From positions 9,259,501 through 9,323,500 of the forward strand of contig OW285192.1 of the NCBI GenBank assembly GCA_935421135.1: a stretch of DNA of 64,000 nucleotides, given 5' to 3'. The notes under the pieces were generated by a model, which saw only the letters and a list, made by a program, of their open reading frames with translations, ran no database searches and was not told the origin of the DNA. Positions within the stretch are counted from its first letter, which is position 1; the number at the start of each line of letters is the position of its first letter. The translations under genes were made by a program, and so were the position numbers. Positions 49,301-61,300 of this stretch are shown piece after piece. The DNA comes from Bugulina stolonifera. Its lineage: Eukaryota > Bryozoa > Gymnolaemata > Cheilostomatida > Bugulidae.

Positions 49301-52300
49301 CATTAACTGGTAGGTCCTATAACCAGCTATTTATTATGTTATATTAAATTTCAGGCAGGGGAGTACTACAAGCAAGCTATAGAACACAAGTGTGCTAAGG
49401 CTATGTATAAACTATCTATGATGCAGATGAAGGGGCTTGTCAAGGAGGGAGAAGACAGCATGCAGCTGATGAGAAGAGCTGCAGACCTTAACAACTCTGA
49501 GGTAGTCAGTCATTCTCTATTATATAATATTATATAGTCTACTTAGATTAGTAGATTCTTGAGCTCTTCTATTATATTATAGTCTACTTAGATTAGTAGA
49601 CTATAGAGCTCTTGTATTTGGGATGTGTTTTATCTGTTAACCTGTGCTGGTAGAGGTTTTGTGCTGGTCTATTTGTTTGGCTATAACCTATATTAACCTT
49701 GACACGGTGCAGTATCCGGTTTAACAGTAGGTGTATTTTCCAGGCTCAGACGTTTCTAGGAAGTATTTTCTTCCACAAGGGCAACACAGATCTAGCTGTG
49801 GAATATTATCAGAAAGCTGCAGCTTCTAAGGTTAGTGTTAGGGTCAAGTAGGTCACTCTTACCGTTTTAGTGCACCAATAGGTTGAGCCAGTTTCCATTT
49901 AATTGGCTAAAATAGTGCAGACGTATTCAACTAAAAGGGATATGTAGTTGTAGTCTTATTCATATACAAAAACATAAAATAATGGTAGTCTAAGCTCAGC
50001 ATGCCTAAATTCTCCTGATAACTGAAAACCAGCAGAGGCAACGCCTGTGATACTTCTTGATGCTGCATAACCCATAGTTCCGCTAATTGTCTATTAGGAA
50101 TCGGCCCATGGCGCCTGTACACAGCCCTATCATAGCATAACTCAGGACATGGATATGTTCATGGCTATTTCAATGTTTGAGTTGTGAACTGACTTATGGT
50201 CCTTTACTATACGATATAGACTAACATGTAATTACATATAAAGGTGATGCTTCAGTGGTTGTAATTTGTAGTTATTCCCTGGTGCTATAGTGTTTGTGTG
50301 CTGATAACTCCCAACATTTAGGCTTCTACCGACTAGTTTTCATATGAGAGCGTAGTCACCCATTAAAACATGCAGCATAAAGTGGATAATAGTAAACTAA
50401 GGGCCTCTAAAATTAATCACACCTGTTGTAAAAGATGGAATCTCTTTACTATGCTAACTTTTCATTGGTCAATCTAAACATTGCAACACTACATGTTAGC
50501 TACATTTCTTTTTAGTATTTACTATATGCTGGGTATGCTTCTATATTATAATACCAGAATATGCTATGTTACTGTTACTATACTTATATTATTATTTCCT
50601 TGTAGAATCCTGAGGCATGTTACTATCTAGCAGTGTGCTATGAAACTGGCACCATGCCAACTGGCGCTGATGATGTGAAAGCGGTTCATTATTATAGGTT
50701 GGGTGCTGAAGGGGGGCACCCCGACTCACAGTTCAACCTAGCTGTGTTCTATGAGGAAGGTTACGGTAAGATTCACAAACACCAGTATACAGTACCTTTT
50801 CTGCTAAACAAGTGTGCGTGAAATTGTCCTTCCTTGTATGTCGGTGTTGGCTAGTACAGGTGTGCTTTGTGGCCCTCCACACTTTAAAATTTGTTTGGTT
50901 TCCCTTCTTAACAAGAACTGTTCCTCATTTCAATATACTGTGTATATATTGCTATATATAATACATATATAGCAATATATGCGCAGTATATTGAAATGAA
51001 AAACATGCAACACTAGCAAACAGCAACACTAGCAATATATATATAATATATAAATATTGCTAGTGTTGCTGTTTGCTAGTGTTGCATGTAACATAATATT
51101 GAATACGTAATAATACAATTTACATGTATGTACAGGTAACCTAGAAGTAGACAGAGAGCAGGCGGTTTATTGGCTCACTAAATCGTCTCAAAGTGGGCAC
51201 CAACTAGCTAAGGAAAGGCTAGACCATCTAGGTAAATGTTATATACTACTGTATTATCCTGTATTACTGTTGTATAGTGGCAACAGAAATAGATTTTGGG
51301 GCTACCGGTGTGAAATATCTCCATTATATCTCTGAATATGGTTTCGGAATGCAGTTCCTGTCGTCGGGATACAGTCCCTGTGTGCATCCTTCTTGTCCTT
51401 CTCGTGACTGGGTAGCATGATGCTCACTGCTGAATGGACTGCATTTATATGAATTATCTTCTCTTTCTCTGTATAATATGGAGTTATCCTACCGATACCA
51501 GTTTCAACAACTACATGTAGATTGTTCATACTGCTGCTACTTGTGTAGACAGGCAATAGTTTTCTAAATATTCCAGTCATTCCTCTACCGTGATTACCAA
51601 GATTCTCAACTGTAATATTGCACTGGTGTCTTAATAAGTAGGCCCACCCTCATTTCAATGAAGTGATTGAGAAATCAGAACACTTATAACCTATTTCTAC
51701 TATTATTAGAAATTAGATCTTTGAATAAACTTTGGAGTACACCTCATTTCCTTCTACCAAGATTTGCTGACACACTGTGGGTGGTATCTATTTGTTTATT
51801 AGATTATGCTGTACCATTCAAATCAGTCAATCAAATCAATAGATTACTGAAGTGTTTGAAGTATTTTGCGTAAATCATGTTAACTCTACCAGTCATGCTT
51901 CCTAGTTGTTCAAAATAATTCCACCTGGTCATTCAACTTAGTAATTCAGTGTGGGGTGATTTTCTTTCCCTGATACGACAAATCTGATTGGTGGATTTAG
52001 TTATTTTTGCTTTGTTAAGTGCCGATCATGCGAAAGCTGCATTATGAAATTACTGAAGATCCATGTTTCATGGAATTCATGGAATGAGTAGTATATACAT
52101 AATATAGTAACAGTTGGTACTGCCAGTTACACTTAGCAAGCTCGACTTCACAATAATCCATTCATACATTTCATTTGTATGTTACTAAAAAGATGTATAC
52201 TCGTACATGTATTGTCCATGGAAAACTAAGTTTCATATTTCACGCCCAAATAATTTTGTGATATTTATTTCTCCTTCTTGTATATATTTCTGTAATGCTC

Positions 52301-55300
52301 TGAGCTGATATCATTTATATACAATGGACATTGCTAGACATGCACCATGTGTGTCCTAATATCCAAATAACTTGATATAATGTTGAACAATAAAATGTGC
52401 ATGATATAAGATTGTTAATATATACAGTGTATATGTATGTTCTGTGCATTGCAGATCGTATTAACAGTATAACTGCCTCTGCCTCTCTTCCTATATTTGG
52501 CAAGCACCTGGTAAGCACCATGGGGGACCTGTCATCTCCTGACATTATCAGAACCCAGTCTGACAACATACTATCTAGGAAGAAGTCGTGTGTCAACTTG
52601 CCACCTGCCAGCAGTGTAGCCCAGTTGCTCTCCACAGCTTCTTCTGGTATGTATGATTGTGATACCACCTGCCCATTCAAATTTTGAATGTATCTTGTCC
52701 AAGTTGACTGCAGCAGAGAGCAGCCTTGTTCCAGTGGTCAGAGCTCTGGACTTCCATGTGGAAGTTCCCTGGTTCAATTCCCCTAAAAGGTTATTGGTAG
52801 TGTTAGGAAGGTATCCAACCTTATAATGCTCCTGTGCTCTTTTGTAACTTTGCTATTGGTCGAGTCTCTTTCACATCCCAAAAGTTGAAAAAATTGCAGG
52901 TCTCTTTAGATCATTACTTCCCCGGAATTAGTAGCGGGAAGTAAATGAGGTTTTTACTCCAACAGGGTGTGGAACGGAAATTCAGATCTTCTTTCAGTAT
53001 TCCAATTTGTTTATTTTTTCACTAACTTTACGCCATGCGTGACTATTGGTTTGAATGTTGACTACTTAGCCTGCTACTACTTGACCCCAAACAATTTAAT
53101 TTAAACTTTAGTGAATAGGAATACGGAGAGAGGCAAACAGTGGGACCACCAAATCCCCCATGCTGATGTTTACAGTCTCATGTTCATTTGGAGTCGTGTT
53201 CCTTTTATTTTTTGGATTGCTCAATGTTTTGTATTGTTGGGTGTAATCAAGGCCCAGTTCCCACTAATGTTATCACTGGAGTGTTATTTGATAGGTCAAT
53301 ATAGTAAATTGTGACTTATAGCTAGTGATAAAATGAGGAAGCTAACATGAGGTCAGCATGTAGGCTTCATGTGTATTATATATTTTATATTCTCAGTCAG
53401 AGATGAGATGTCTTTGGGGTTTTCCCCAGTTGTATATACTAGCATTGTGTAATAGTTTATCTTCCCTTTATCAATGATATTAGTAATATTATTGTTTGAA
53501 ATATACAGATTCTCTCCATGTGTATACTGTTTACATCATTGATATCTGTTTACATTAAATTGTGTACTCATTTCTAGGAAGTGTACACAATGACAGTGTA
53601 AGACCACAAATGTTGCTATGCAACCACTGACAGTGTAGATACCCTCATTGTAGTGGTTTACAAATCTAAAGTAATTCTTTTTGGAACTGATATATATGTA
53701 TCAGATAAGGAAGTCGGTCATATTCGTGTACCCTAAAAGCAGAAATATTTCGTCGAGTTTGCTAATCCTGGAGCAATTTGTTAGCTTAGCGAGTTTGGCC
53801 TATCCCTATCCGAAATTTGTTTAAGTCCCAAAATTGATGTTTAAGCATATTCTAGCATTAAAACCAAGCTTGGCTAAGCTCTATGTTTACTCAGTACAAA
53901 ACTACAGCTGACTCCTATATAGTGCAGTAAGCCCACCTGTAAGGTAAAGTAATTACTATAGCTTGTTAAAAAATCCTCTGATTAAGCTCCTACTCTAGGC
54001 TACTTACCAATTATGTTATAGCAAATACTTGCTGCTTTGTAAAATATTAAACTATGTATCATATAGCTATATAGCTGCATGTATGGTCTGTTTAAACCAG
54101 AAATTATTTAAATCAGTTTGAAAGCAGATATTAATAGCGATGGAAATTATTTGCGAGTTTGGCACTCCGAAATTCGAAAAAGTTAAAACTCGCAAAATGT
54201 ATCTGCTTTTAGGGTATTATGTTATGGGGCCATAATATCTTATTTCTACAAAGTATTCTAAATGGAGGGTTCCTGCAAGAATTGGATGTTTGGATTACTA
54301 AAGTGTGCATGTACTTTGCAGTAGTGAGTGAATGTACTTGTTCGTTGTCATTGTGCTTCTCTTTTATCTGTTTATTATTGTTTTTTCATCAATTTGGGAG
54401 AGTGCCAAACCTACACACATTTCTCTATGGTAGAATTCTATATGCGCAGTTCATTTGTAGTATTATGATGTATATAAGCCCAATACACCCAATGTGTAGC
54501 TGTTTTTTACTTTATTGTATAGTTTTGTATTTTGCCTTCAGGTCTAATACCTAAAGGCAAAGTATCCTTGCACTTTTTACTTTTTACTTTTACTTCATAT
54601 CATATACATGTAGGCTATAGTCTGATGCATAATCTGCTATTTTTTTTAAGGGAGGTTAAAATCACCATCACTCAGTGATAGGCACTGATGATGGAATTGA
54701 TGGTGCGCATACGAGGCTGCAGGCTGCAATGGCTGCGCCAAGTTTTTTGCTCTCAGTTGGTAGGCAGGTCGCAGCACACCTGTGGTACAATGACCCAGTA
54801 GTCAGTAGACATCAGCAGGATTCGAACCCTGAACCTTCAGCGCGTTAGTGCCTCAGGGCAGGCGCTCTAACCCACTGAGCCACCTCCTCCTATTGTATCT
54901 GGTTCTTCAGCAAACACTCAAGAGAGCTGTGAAGCATTTTCCTAGTCTTTCTGCTTTCATCTGGTGGACAGCTGTTTTGTAACCCAGATGTAATTTTATT
55001 AAACTAAATTAAACCGGTTATAAAGCGCCCATCGCAGACTTCCAAAGTGGCATTTTGTGAAAGGACTCTTTTATTACATTGGATGACCCTCGGAATCGGT
55101 GACCTACGAGACTCTTGGTTTTACCAGAAGGAAACACTGGAACATCACCATAGATATATTACATGTACATCTATGATAGATATAATAGGCGTATTTGGAA
55201 GCTTTACTGGTTCATATAGGACTGCTTTAAATATCCGAAAAGAGCTTGACTAATGCTTGCTCTGAAGTGGAATCCCCTTGTTAACAAATATTATTATTAC

Positions 55301-57237
55301 CAGGCAGCCTAACCTAGCGCTATATTATTGAATAAAATAGTATTCTATCATAGATATATTATATCTATTGTGATGTTCCAGTGTTTCTGGTAAAGCGATC
55401 ACCTATTACCATCGCCTGCATTTGTATATACCCTCTCATCAGTCTACCTATTGTGTGTATATCTGTTACAGCGTCCTCACTGGCTGCCGGCACTCCACAG
55501 TTTTATATTCCAACGGGTGGAGACGATGATGATCAGTTCTCACAGTTAGCTGATTGGTCAGATGAAGGGTTAAGCTCCGCCTCCTCTTCAGGCAGTTTAC
55601 GTTTTGGTAGGTTGTTTGAGATATCTGTATAAGGTACCTGATGATAAATTGGTGCTTTGATGATCTAACTTTTCATTTAGTGTCTTTGCGACTAAACTTT
55701 TCGGCACAGACCAACTTGTTCAAGAACTACCCTACCCACGTCAAGCACAGAAGTCGCTAACACACCGACCTTATTTTCGTGCCGAAAAACCTCAATGTGC
55801 CAATGGGCTAACTTCCTGCCAAGCAAAATCTGGCGGGTGACCATCTTAGGATTTCTATTTGCCACGTAGGCCAGTCTAAAAGGTCGTGAAAGCACTATTC
55901 AGTGGCTCAAATTTTATTTCACATCGCACTTCGCTGTATATGTATATGCAAGCATAAACACTGATTCAATTCATATTATGTAAATTACTGTATCTGAGGG
56001 ATGTATTCTGTTCAGATCTGTTAAGCCTTTGACATGGCAATTTTCCCTGGACATCGACTCTTTCGTAAACTACAAACCCCTAATACTCCTAGCGCTACTT
56101 GATCAGTGGTGAACGCAACCACATACAAACTGTACTAGATGAACTGTTCGTTACCCCTCTGTTGGAAGGGTTTTATTTTAAATTTAGAGTAAAAATACCT
56201 AATCTCGTAAACTCTACTGATAACCTGATTACGAAGTGTCGTTGTTATCGATTTTCTTGGTAAATGACTGTGAGTAATGTACATGAGGCCTGTGCTGTAC
56301 GCTCCATATATCAGCTGTTCCTAGGAAAACCTAACTTGTATTATCCATGATTTCATGTACATGTAAATAGGGCAACCAAGCTAGTTGGAGAGAAATCCCC
56401 TAAATGGTATTTTTATTGGCGGAGAATTACCTTCGTTAATGGATTTTAGTACGTTGTTAGTACATAGAAGGTCATAGACTGGGAATATACATAGCAACTA
56501 CACTGACAGGCTGGCAGTAATACTGTATTATAGCCTATAAGACCTAACCTAACCATAATGAAGCTGGCGCACCTGTATACTCCATTATTTCATCCTATTT
56601 CTAGTTGGAATTCCAACAAACAAGTGAAAACATTGGACAATTATATTATTATCTGGATGTATGTATCTCTCCACTCAAGTCTAGATTAATAGTATTCTGA
56701 AATTTTCCCTCACTGGGAAATTCTATTAGTAGAGTAAGCTGTAATTCCGGCTGTATACTAGGGATGTGATATGTGCTTGATGCTATTTGCATTGGCTACT
56801 TATATATTAAGAATTCAGGATTTGTATTTGCTGTAGTCCATGCAGGCTCAACTAGTAACTTCATGATATATATGACATCTCAGCCTACATTTAGATTTAC
56901 TTTCATTTTTATGGAGGTCTTGTTTTGCCATAGGCCTACATTCTTATACAATACTATGTTTCAAATTTTTACTTCTGCTACAAAAGCACAATGTTCTGTG
57001 ACACTTTATTACCTGACACAGTAGGTCTGCATGTTCAATGATGATGCTACAAATTTTAGTAGTTTTAATAGTATATGGTATACCTAACTATATTCAGTTA
57101 CTATCATTGTAGAGCCACAGCATGACAAGTTCTCCGTGGAGTTCTGTTCCAGCTCCATCAGTGATGACTCATTGCCTTCCACCCCCAATTCATTCGACAC
57201 TATTGGTAGCAAGTCCTCATACATTAAATTTCTATAG
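46304..57237 (+). CDS. DELE1: DELE1-like Sel1-repeat mitochondrial stress protein (first exon not resolved)
   Basis: Exons: 46304-46459, 47031-47169, 47459-47758, 48119-48218, 48487-48614, 49355-49501, 49744-49830, 50606-50765, 51136-51231, 52455-52646, 55472-55606, 57113-57237 (TAG). All phases match. The first listed exon has no in-frame ATG and an upstream stop, so either an earlier exon supplies the start or translation begins at ATG 47032. A hydrophobic stretch (GIIPGAIAGAGYALFSVVHG) matches the position of the DELE1 membrane segment. Sel1/TPR-like repeats follow: YRLGICYEEGYGV, AMYKLSMMQMKGL, AQTFLGSIFFHKGN, YYLAVCYETGTMP and SQFNLAVFYEEGYG. The Ser-rich C terminus (SVAQLLSTASS, SSASSSGSLRF) parallels the human LNTLLAGTS/ASSTGNL region. 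Known role of DELE1: cleaved by OMA1 under mitochondrial stress and activating HRI kinase in the cytosol. A different Sel1-like protein remains possible. Confidence 0.74.
48893..49069. repeat. Near-perfect 81-bp hairpin (foldback element) in a DELE1-like intron
   Basis: Left arm 48893-48973 and right arm 48989-49069 are inverted copies with about six differences, all transitions, around a 15-nt loop. The inner stem contains CAATACTCATCCGAGTATCA. It has no coding capacity and looks like a foldback MITE. Confidence 0.92.
50925..50999. repeat. 35-bp-arm hairpin in a DELE1-like intron
   Basis: Arms begin TCATTTCAATATACTG and end CAGTATATTGAAATGA, with two differences that both keep G-U pairing in RNA. 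Directly followed by a second hairpin. Confidence 0.92.
51003..51089. repeat. Perfect 36-bp-arm hairpin in a DELE1-like intron
   Basis: Arms 51003-51038 and 51054-51089 are exact inverted copies (36 of 36). Each arm also contains CAACACTAGCAA twice, so the arm itself is a short direct repeat. Confidence 0.95.
52705..52955 (+). mobile_element. tRNA-derived SINE copy, family A (DELE1-like intron)
   Basis: The tRNA-like head has CCAGTGGTCAGAGCTC (A-box-like) and TGGTTCAATTCCC (B-box-like). The 3' part GGTCTCTTTAGATCATTACT ... GAATTAGTAGCGGGAAGTAA matches the minus-strand copy at 11026-11190. Confidence 0.68.
53731..54214. mobile_element. TA-flanked MITE, 484 bp, CCCTAAAAGCAGA termini
   Basis: Terminal inverted repeats CCCTAAAAGCAGA ... 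TCTGCTTTTAGGG (13 bp perfect, then imperfect for about 17 more) are flanked on both sides by TA, the target duplication of Tc1/mariner-type transposases. No transposase reading frame is present, so it is non-autonomous. Repeated GCGAGTTTGGC and CCGAAATT strings lie near both ends. It is in the intron before DELE1-like exon 55472-55606. Confidence 0.8.
54640..54895 (-). mobile_element. tRNA-derived SINE, family C, minus strand
   Basis: On the minus strand from 54895: GGTGGCTCAGTGGGTTAGAG (A box) and GGGTTCGAATCCTG (B box) are canonical, followed by a ~170-bp body and a short A-run near 54640-54650. The acceptor-stem halves do not pair, so it is a SINE head rather than a working tRNA gene. Confidence 0.78.
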
Positions 57238-58385
57238 ACACCACATAGATGTTCATATGAATCTATCATAACTATGGTATCCTATAGGTTTATTAAGTAA
57301 CATATCCCTATGCTCAATTTATCCAGGTTTACATATAGGTTTAGCAAATATCTTACTTGTGCAGAACGCTCAGCCATACCAAATATGGTATTGTTTGTCT
57401 CATACCAAATATGGTATTGTTTGTCTCATACCAAATATGGTATTGTTTGTCTCATACCAAATATGGTATTGTTTGTCTCATACCAAATATGGTATTGTTT
57501 GTCTCATACCAAATATGGTATTGTTTGTCTCATACCAAAATAATAATTTTATCACATAATATGCAATCATTGGCAGGTCATTCAAACTGCTGCTGAACAA
57601 AACAAAAAAATCTTTTTTAAAAAGTAACCAATCGACTTAGCCAAATGTTTCAGTCTTCACCAGATATTATATTTCACTATAACATGGCAATGATAGCTAC
57701 AGCATTATAATGTATTATTATAATAGTAGACTATCTTATCATAAGAATTCCTCACCATCTATTTACGTAAATAATACAATATTCTTATTCATTCTATTTT
57801 TATACATCTTGTGCTTTTTGATCCATAATATTATTATATTATGTATGCCTCATGTGTTCTGTTCTTTTGTAATAAAATTGGACTATAACCACAAATAAGC
57901 CTATTGAGTTCTATTGCATCGAATCTGAGATTATATTAGTTTTATACTGTTTATTGTGGTGCTTGAGAAACTTTCTTCTATGCTAAGCAAAATCAGCAAA
58001 TGATAGACTTTAGATAACTCTAACACAAGTTACTGTTTAGGCCTACGTATAAATTTGTTGTCAAATAATTATAATGACGTACATGCAAAAGCTAACATTA
58101 CTAAAATAATAAACAATTTGAAATTACATTTGAATCACAATAACATTAAGCTTGAATAGGAATAAATAATTTGGTTAAATAGCATAAAATTAACTAAAAT
58201 TGAATAGAAACAAAAACAAAAGGGATAAAATATGTTTTAAAAACTGCTATCTTTAGACTATTTCACACTAATTTATGTAGCCACAAAGAATAGCATATAG
58301 ACTAAAATTGAAAAGTATTGGATAGAGTTAAAATGTATTTTGGGTGTTCAAAACATTGTTCGGTCACCACTTCTGTTCACTGATT
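57238..58385. other. Convergent intergenic spacer, DELE1-like / unrecognised gene
   Basis: AT-rich spacer expected to hold both 3' UTRs. Apart from the 26-bp array no structured element or gene was seen. Plus-strand AATAAA motifs occur at about 57871 and 58162. Confidence 0.75.
57375..57541. repeat. 26-bp tandem repeat downstream of the DELE1-like stop
   Basis: Six perfect copies plus a partial one of a 26-bp unit starting CATACCAAATATGGTATTGT. Each unit contains a near-palindrome ATACCAAATATGGTAT. Open in all three forward frames only because of the repeat. Confidence 0.97.
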
Positions 58386-61300
58386 TTAGGTTGGTTTGTA
58401 ACATTTACAGAGTCTCACGAGGACTCTGGCTCCAGTTTTAAAATCATCATAAGCTTTCCATTTACATTTCTGACTGTAGTGTATCTCGTATCCATCACAG
58501 TCATTAGTACGTCCTTGTACGAGGGCTCCGTCCATCTGAGTGTACTGTCCACACCGGCATATCCTGTTAAACAAAACTGTACATGTAAATCTACTTGCCC
58601 TCTAAACATAATGAGTGTATATGCAGCAACTACATCAAGACCTATATTATGTACATGAACCAGGGATGGCTTCCTGCCTTTAACACTGTGGGGCTAGGCG
58701 TTCGTCAATTTTACGCAAAATAGCATTGCCAATTTAGCTGTCGTAAAATGGATAAATTCTCAAATATCAATTTTAAATCAAACCTGAGCTCAGCCGAGTA
58801 TGTTCTAGTTATTCTCTATTTAAATTTAGTCTGATATAAACACCCATCACATATTATGTAAGTTCAAATCTGTAGTAAACTTAGAGGGTTTCCGATTCTA
58901 GGGAATTTTATGATGTCCATAATACATGCTACTACATGTTATTGTCTTATTATTATACTTCACAGCAACAGTTAGATGTTGAAAGTGTTATTTTAGATTC
59001 GGAATATTGAATGTTTATCTTGTCTTTCAACTCTTACACTTTACAATTGGATGTCTTGGAAATGTATCGTTCAAAACTATAGGTCACTGGCAGTTCCAAA
59101 ACTTTTAAATATGTTTTTACCAAGTATGTGTGTCGCTGGGAACTGGCATTCTAAACGTACCCTCCCATTTGTCTCTTTAGTGTAAAACTTATATTCTACA
59201 TATACATGTAGGCCTACATGTATATGTAGTTTGTTCAGTATAAAGGGCGATACATATGTAACTATGTAATATTATTACTTGGTACATGGTAAAACGTCCT
59301 ATCAGCGTAATTTATGTAAATCAGTGTACAATTACATGTACACTGTATGTATTTGAGGAACTTGCCCTGTACATCATATTTAACCTTTCAATAATACTAA
59401 CATACATGTATATAATCAAATATGCGTGGATACACATTAACTCTACTTGTGTATAAAATACAAACTACCATGTTGTACAAAATGCTTCACAAATAGAAAA
59501 CTAATGTGAACAATATTGACAATTTGACCCCTACATGCCCTTGGCATGTACCTAGAAAGAAACCAGATTTTGATCATTCCAATATAAGCGCACCTAATTT
59601 TTTCCTGCAATGGATAGTAACAGTAAAAATGCTAGAAAGATATGAGGAACTTTTTTTTATGGAAAGGGAATTATTCGAGGTGATCTGACCACAATAAAGG
59701 ACTGCCCAATGTCAACCAAGTAGTTCATTGTATCACACAGGGAAGTTATGTATTGTAGGTAGATTTTTATCAACCACAGGGAACTAATTAATGAAAGTGT
59801 AGAAATAACAGTGGAATAATATAATATTTTCCTTGCCAGCACATGCACTACACATGCACTACACATGCACTACACATGCACTACACATGCACTACACATG
59901 CACTACACATGCACTACACATGCACTACACATGCACTACACATGCACTACACATGCACAAGGCAATATCTAGGACCCTTTCATGGAGGCCTTTGATATAC
60001 AAGCTTCATTTTTTTATCATAACATTGACATGGCAAAATATGAAGGCTAGAACAGCAAAGGGGATTTTTCCATTTAAGGGAATTTTTCAATTCACAGATT
60101 GTAAATACTTCGGATTTGTGTTGCATCTCTCACTGAGAGAAGGAATCTGTTAACTGATGCTAAATTTATTTCAAGCGGCATCTACAGAGAGTTAGGCCAC
60201 CATGTGCACACATACATGTATGATGGGCTGTACATGATTTATTTAAAATATTCTTAAAATATGGCTCTATAAATATAAAATATACAGGTAGTTGGAAAGC
60301 TAGGTTTAAACATGTAAAACCTCTCTAGTTCTTAGTTCCATTTTGGACAAGAAGTTTGGGTGGTACTGAATGCTATAATAGTGCTAGGTGGTAGAGCATG
60401 GGCTATTTATAGGTCTGCAGTGTACTCAGTAGTATAAAACAATTACGCAAACAATTCATAATTAATAAATTGGGTTAAAGAACTTAAGCTGAAGGCAGTT
60501 TTGGCATTTTGTACACTATTCATGTTCTATGTATCTTTGTATAATGTTCCTTGCCACCCCATGTTTATATCTGTATTTTTTATCATTTTATTGTGGTATC
60601 TACAAGATTAAAACACTCTGAAATGTCTTTGGACATCTTCCCATTTAAATTTATATTAATTTTAATGGATGATTATAATAATTAAGACATGCGCATAGTA
60701 CCAGAGCAGTTAATGCGCTAAATGCATCTTCGTAGAAAGCTATCTGAAATCTAAGGTTTTAGCATACTGATTTCAGGGTTACACAATTGGTATCATGAAC
60801 CACAGGCTAGTATACAGGTCTTTACCTCACCAGATCCTTTTGATAATACTTGACATGGTAGACGTGACGTTCTGTAAATGAATCAGCCAATGGGTTGTAC
60901 AGAGTGGATACTCGCTCTTTTACTTTAGTTCCTGACCTGCAACCAGGGAAAAACAACTCTAGACTTTGCTATTCACTGATTAATCATTCACCTTACTATC
61001 ATCACGTTAGCTTCGATTTTATTCTCTTTTCATCTTAAAAATTGCATTAGCCTTAGATCCTTAATTTATCAATAAAGTCACTGCGTCCCTTCTACACTGC
61101 TTGTGGGAATATTTTATTTCCCCTTACCTTCTAATCTTGTAGTATCAAGTTGCAATAATTGTTTAACATATACATGTACATGTATGATATTCCTGCAATG
61201 ATTCTGGAAAAGGCAGTACCGAATCAAACAAAAATTATAATACAATCTTCAGCAAAATTCAAATTGCTACTTGGATGTATATCCACAGTTTTTATCATCT

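Noticed and set aside
54219..54554. 111-codon hydrophobic open reading
   Set aside because: Lies inside a DELE1-like intron, begins at the MITE edge and shows no family resemblance or splice support.
54817..54895. tRNA gene on the minus strand
   Set aside because: A and B boxes are present but the acceptor-stem halves do not pair and a SINE body follows.
57310..57596. Three overlapping open readings of 66-79 codons
   Set aside because: Produced by the 26-bp tandem array; open in all three frames with no gene signal.
59833..60153. 106-codon open reading starting with His/Tyr/Thr repeats
   Set aside because: First half is the 11-bp ACATGCACTAC array; the rest has no coding character and no splice context.
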